From positions 248,001 to 312,000 of the forward strand of contig JADJBV010000002.1 in NCBI GenBank assembly GCA_016703535.1: a DNA stretch of 64,000 nt, read 5' to 3'. Of this stretch, positions 62,416 to 64,000 are shown piece after piece. This DNA comes from Deltaproteobacteria bacterium (GTDB taxonomy: Bacteria; Myxococcota; Kuafuiibacteriia; Kuafuiibacteriales; Kuafuiibacteriaceae). The notes under the pieces were generated by a model, which saw only the letters and a program-made list of their open reading frames with translations, made no database searches and was not told the DNA's origin. Position numbers and translations under genes: made by a program. Each line of letters starts with the position of its first letter. Position 1 is the stretch's first letter.

Positions 62416-64000
62416 TGGCATCGATGCTCGAAGTATTGCGGGAGTACAAGCACCTCGCCGCCCGCAAGAAAGCCGAAGGCCAACTGCCCGATCAGCTCGA
62501 AGCTCGCCTCGCCGAGCTCGAAGGTTTGGTGAAATCCCAGGCGGGCCAGACCAAAGCGCCCATTCCCAAAGAGGACTCGAAGGTTGGCTTGCCGACCGCG
62601 GTCCGTGGCACGACACCCAGCCCTCCCAGAGGCAGCGGGCCTCGACCGCCAGCTCGGGCCAACAGCGTGACCCCTCGCGGCTCTTCGTTGCCCCGGGGCA
62701 ACTCGATGGCCTCGGCGCCCGCCCGGGTCGCACAACCTCGCGGCGCAACACCCACGCCCGACGGCGGCACCAGCACCGGGGACCTGAAGCTCGACAGCGT
62801 GCCGCGGCCCGCCGCCACCACCAGCTTGTTGCCCGCGGATCCCCAGCGCCGGGCGATGGTCCTCGGGAGCTTGTCGGCGTTGTTGTTGGTCTGTGCACCC
62901 TTGGCGGCCCTGACCGCCGGCGTGCCCCCCGACGGCATCTTCGACACCTTGCTCCCTGGCATCTTGATGTTCGGCGGGATCGCTTGGGCGCTGATCTATC
63001 CGGGCTTGATGGCGATCCGCGAACGATCGGCGGCCAAAGGTTCGGCTCACTTGAACGAACCCGACTTCGAGGCTCGGGTACCCAACGTCGAGCCGTTGGT
63101 GATGACCTTGGCCATCTTGGGCGCGGTGTTGTGGTTGATGGTCGGCGGCGTCGCCAATCAAGGCCTGGAGCGGCTGGTGGGTTACCTCGGCGGCCTCTTG
63201 CTCGGCACCGTGGCTTTGGGCATCGGCGCCTCCTTGGTGGTGCGGCCGATCGCCTGGAAATCCGCCAAAAAGAGGGCCTATCGCCAGTACTTGGAAGGTG
63301 GCGTCTACAACCTCAACAAAGGCAACGCCAAGCGGGCCCGGCGCCTCTTCGAGCGTGCCCTCGACGAGGCCGCCAACCGAGATCAGCAGGTGGTGGCCGC
63401 CGACCGCCTGAAGTTGGCCGCCGTCAAAGAGGCCGAAGAGCTGCGGGCCAAGGGTCGCAAAGACCAGGCCGACGAACTTTTGCGGACGGTGCGGAAGCGC
63501 CGGGGCATGGAGACCGTCACCGGTTGGAGCGGCGCGGCGTCGACCGCGACCCTGGATCTGCCGGAGGATCTCGATCCCGATCTGTTGGCCGACGCGCCGC
63601 CGGTCGTCAATGAAGACGACGTCAAGTCGCCGGTGTTGTTGACGCCGGAGCAGATCACCATCCGCCCGACGGGTTATCGCGAGGTCGAGGCCGATCCGGA
63701 CACCGAGGTCCAAAAGGAGAGGGCCCGGACGCTGATCAAGAAAAACCGCAACCGGGAGGCGCTCCAGATCCTGGTGGAGTTGGGCCTGCCCGTCGACGCC
63801 ATCGTGGCCAAGGCCGCGGCCGAGGAGTACATCACCGCCGGCTATCTACGCTCCGCCGACGCCATCTACGCGGCCTTGGGTGAACGCCAGATCCCCGAGT
63901 TTTACAAGGCGGTGGCCGTCGAGTGGGTCAAGAACGAAGGCGGCAACCCACCTCCGCAACCTGTCTTGCGGTTGCTCAAGGTCCTGATCGAGTTGGGGGA
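62416..64000 (+). CDS. Multi-pass membrane protein with TPR-like C-terminus (3' partial)
   Basis: The frame from ATG 62416 stays open to the last base, so the gene continues beyond the window. An N-terminal helical motif (E-Y-K-H-L-A-A-R-K-K-A-E-G) is followed by a disordered Pro/Arg-rich stretch, about four membrane helices between residues 160 and 285 (S-L-S-A-L-L-L-V-C-A-P-L-A-A, L-A-I-L-G-A-V-L-W-L-M-V), and TPR-like helical repeats (R-A-R-R-L-F-E-R-A-L-D-E-A). The layout resembles myxobacterial secretion or motility accessory proteins, but function is not known. Confidence 0.75.

Overview
The window looks like a chromosomal fragment of a GC-rich Gram-negative bacterium, most likely a member of the Myxococcota (predatory or soil type 'Deltaproteobacteria'). 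The evidence is the high GC with codon choice ending in G or C, two FHA-domain sigma54 activators, two large Ser/Thr kinases with membrane anchors (one ending in a PEGA-like domain), many lipoproteins and aspartate/alanine/glycine-rich secreted proteins, a MYXO-CTERM-like sorting tail, and a type III secretion rod protein beside a sigma-28 family factor. No rRNA, CRISPR array or phage is present.

Layout. 1-5.5 kb: a sigma54-type activator cut by the window edge, then a compact ethanolamine ammonia-lyase operon (eutB-eutC-eutL) and a DTW-type tRNA modification enzyme. 5.5-10 kb: a 177-bp IS630-like MITE, a large secreted or phage-like hydrolase, and a two-gene unit in which a small zinc-ribbon protein with three 27-residue Y-G-x-P repeats overlaps a radical SAM/SPASM maturase. 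This unit reads as a probable uncharacterised RiPP (peptide-modification) system and is the most interesting item. 10-13.5 kb: a diheme cytochrome c, two PNPOx-like flavin proteins and a chalcone-isomerase-like secreted protein. 13.6-17.5 kb: a sulfide-oxidation operon (persulfide dioxygenase-like MBL protein, porin, DUF1641 protein, type II sulfide:quinone oxidoreductase).

18.4-21.2 kb is a lower-GC accessory island with two decayed IS630 transposase N-termini, a membrane protein, a small orphan and a lipoprotein, next to two tRNA-Ser genes. 21.5-28.6 kb: an AAA+ ATPase, a palindromic 158-bp element, a HEAT-repeat protein, a degenerate HD-GYP-like protein and an intact FHA-sigma54 activator. 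28.7-34 kb: nitric-oxide detoxification (quinol NO reductase, Ric iron-sulfur repair protein, divergent NorR). 34-45.3 kb: two kinase-centred clusters, one with two paralogous large lipoproteins and the other with secreted proteins ending in a trypsin-like protease.

45.4-52.8 kb: a T3SS-associated cluster (SctI rod protein, TPR chaperone-like protein, sigma-28 factor, OmpA-family protein, histone-H1-like tail protein, small helical proteins), interrupted by a repeat-rich stretch and a 159-bp pure G/C tract that may be an assembly artefact. 52.9-64 kb: serC, a multi-receiver hybrid histidine kinase with a partner PAS kinase, an RlmL-type methyltransferase, a 7Fe ferredoxin, a PaaZ/BoxD-type aldehyde dehydrogenase, and a membrane protein running off the end.
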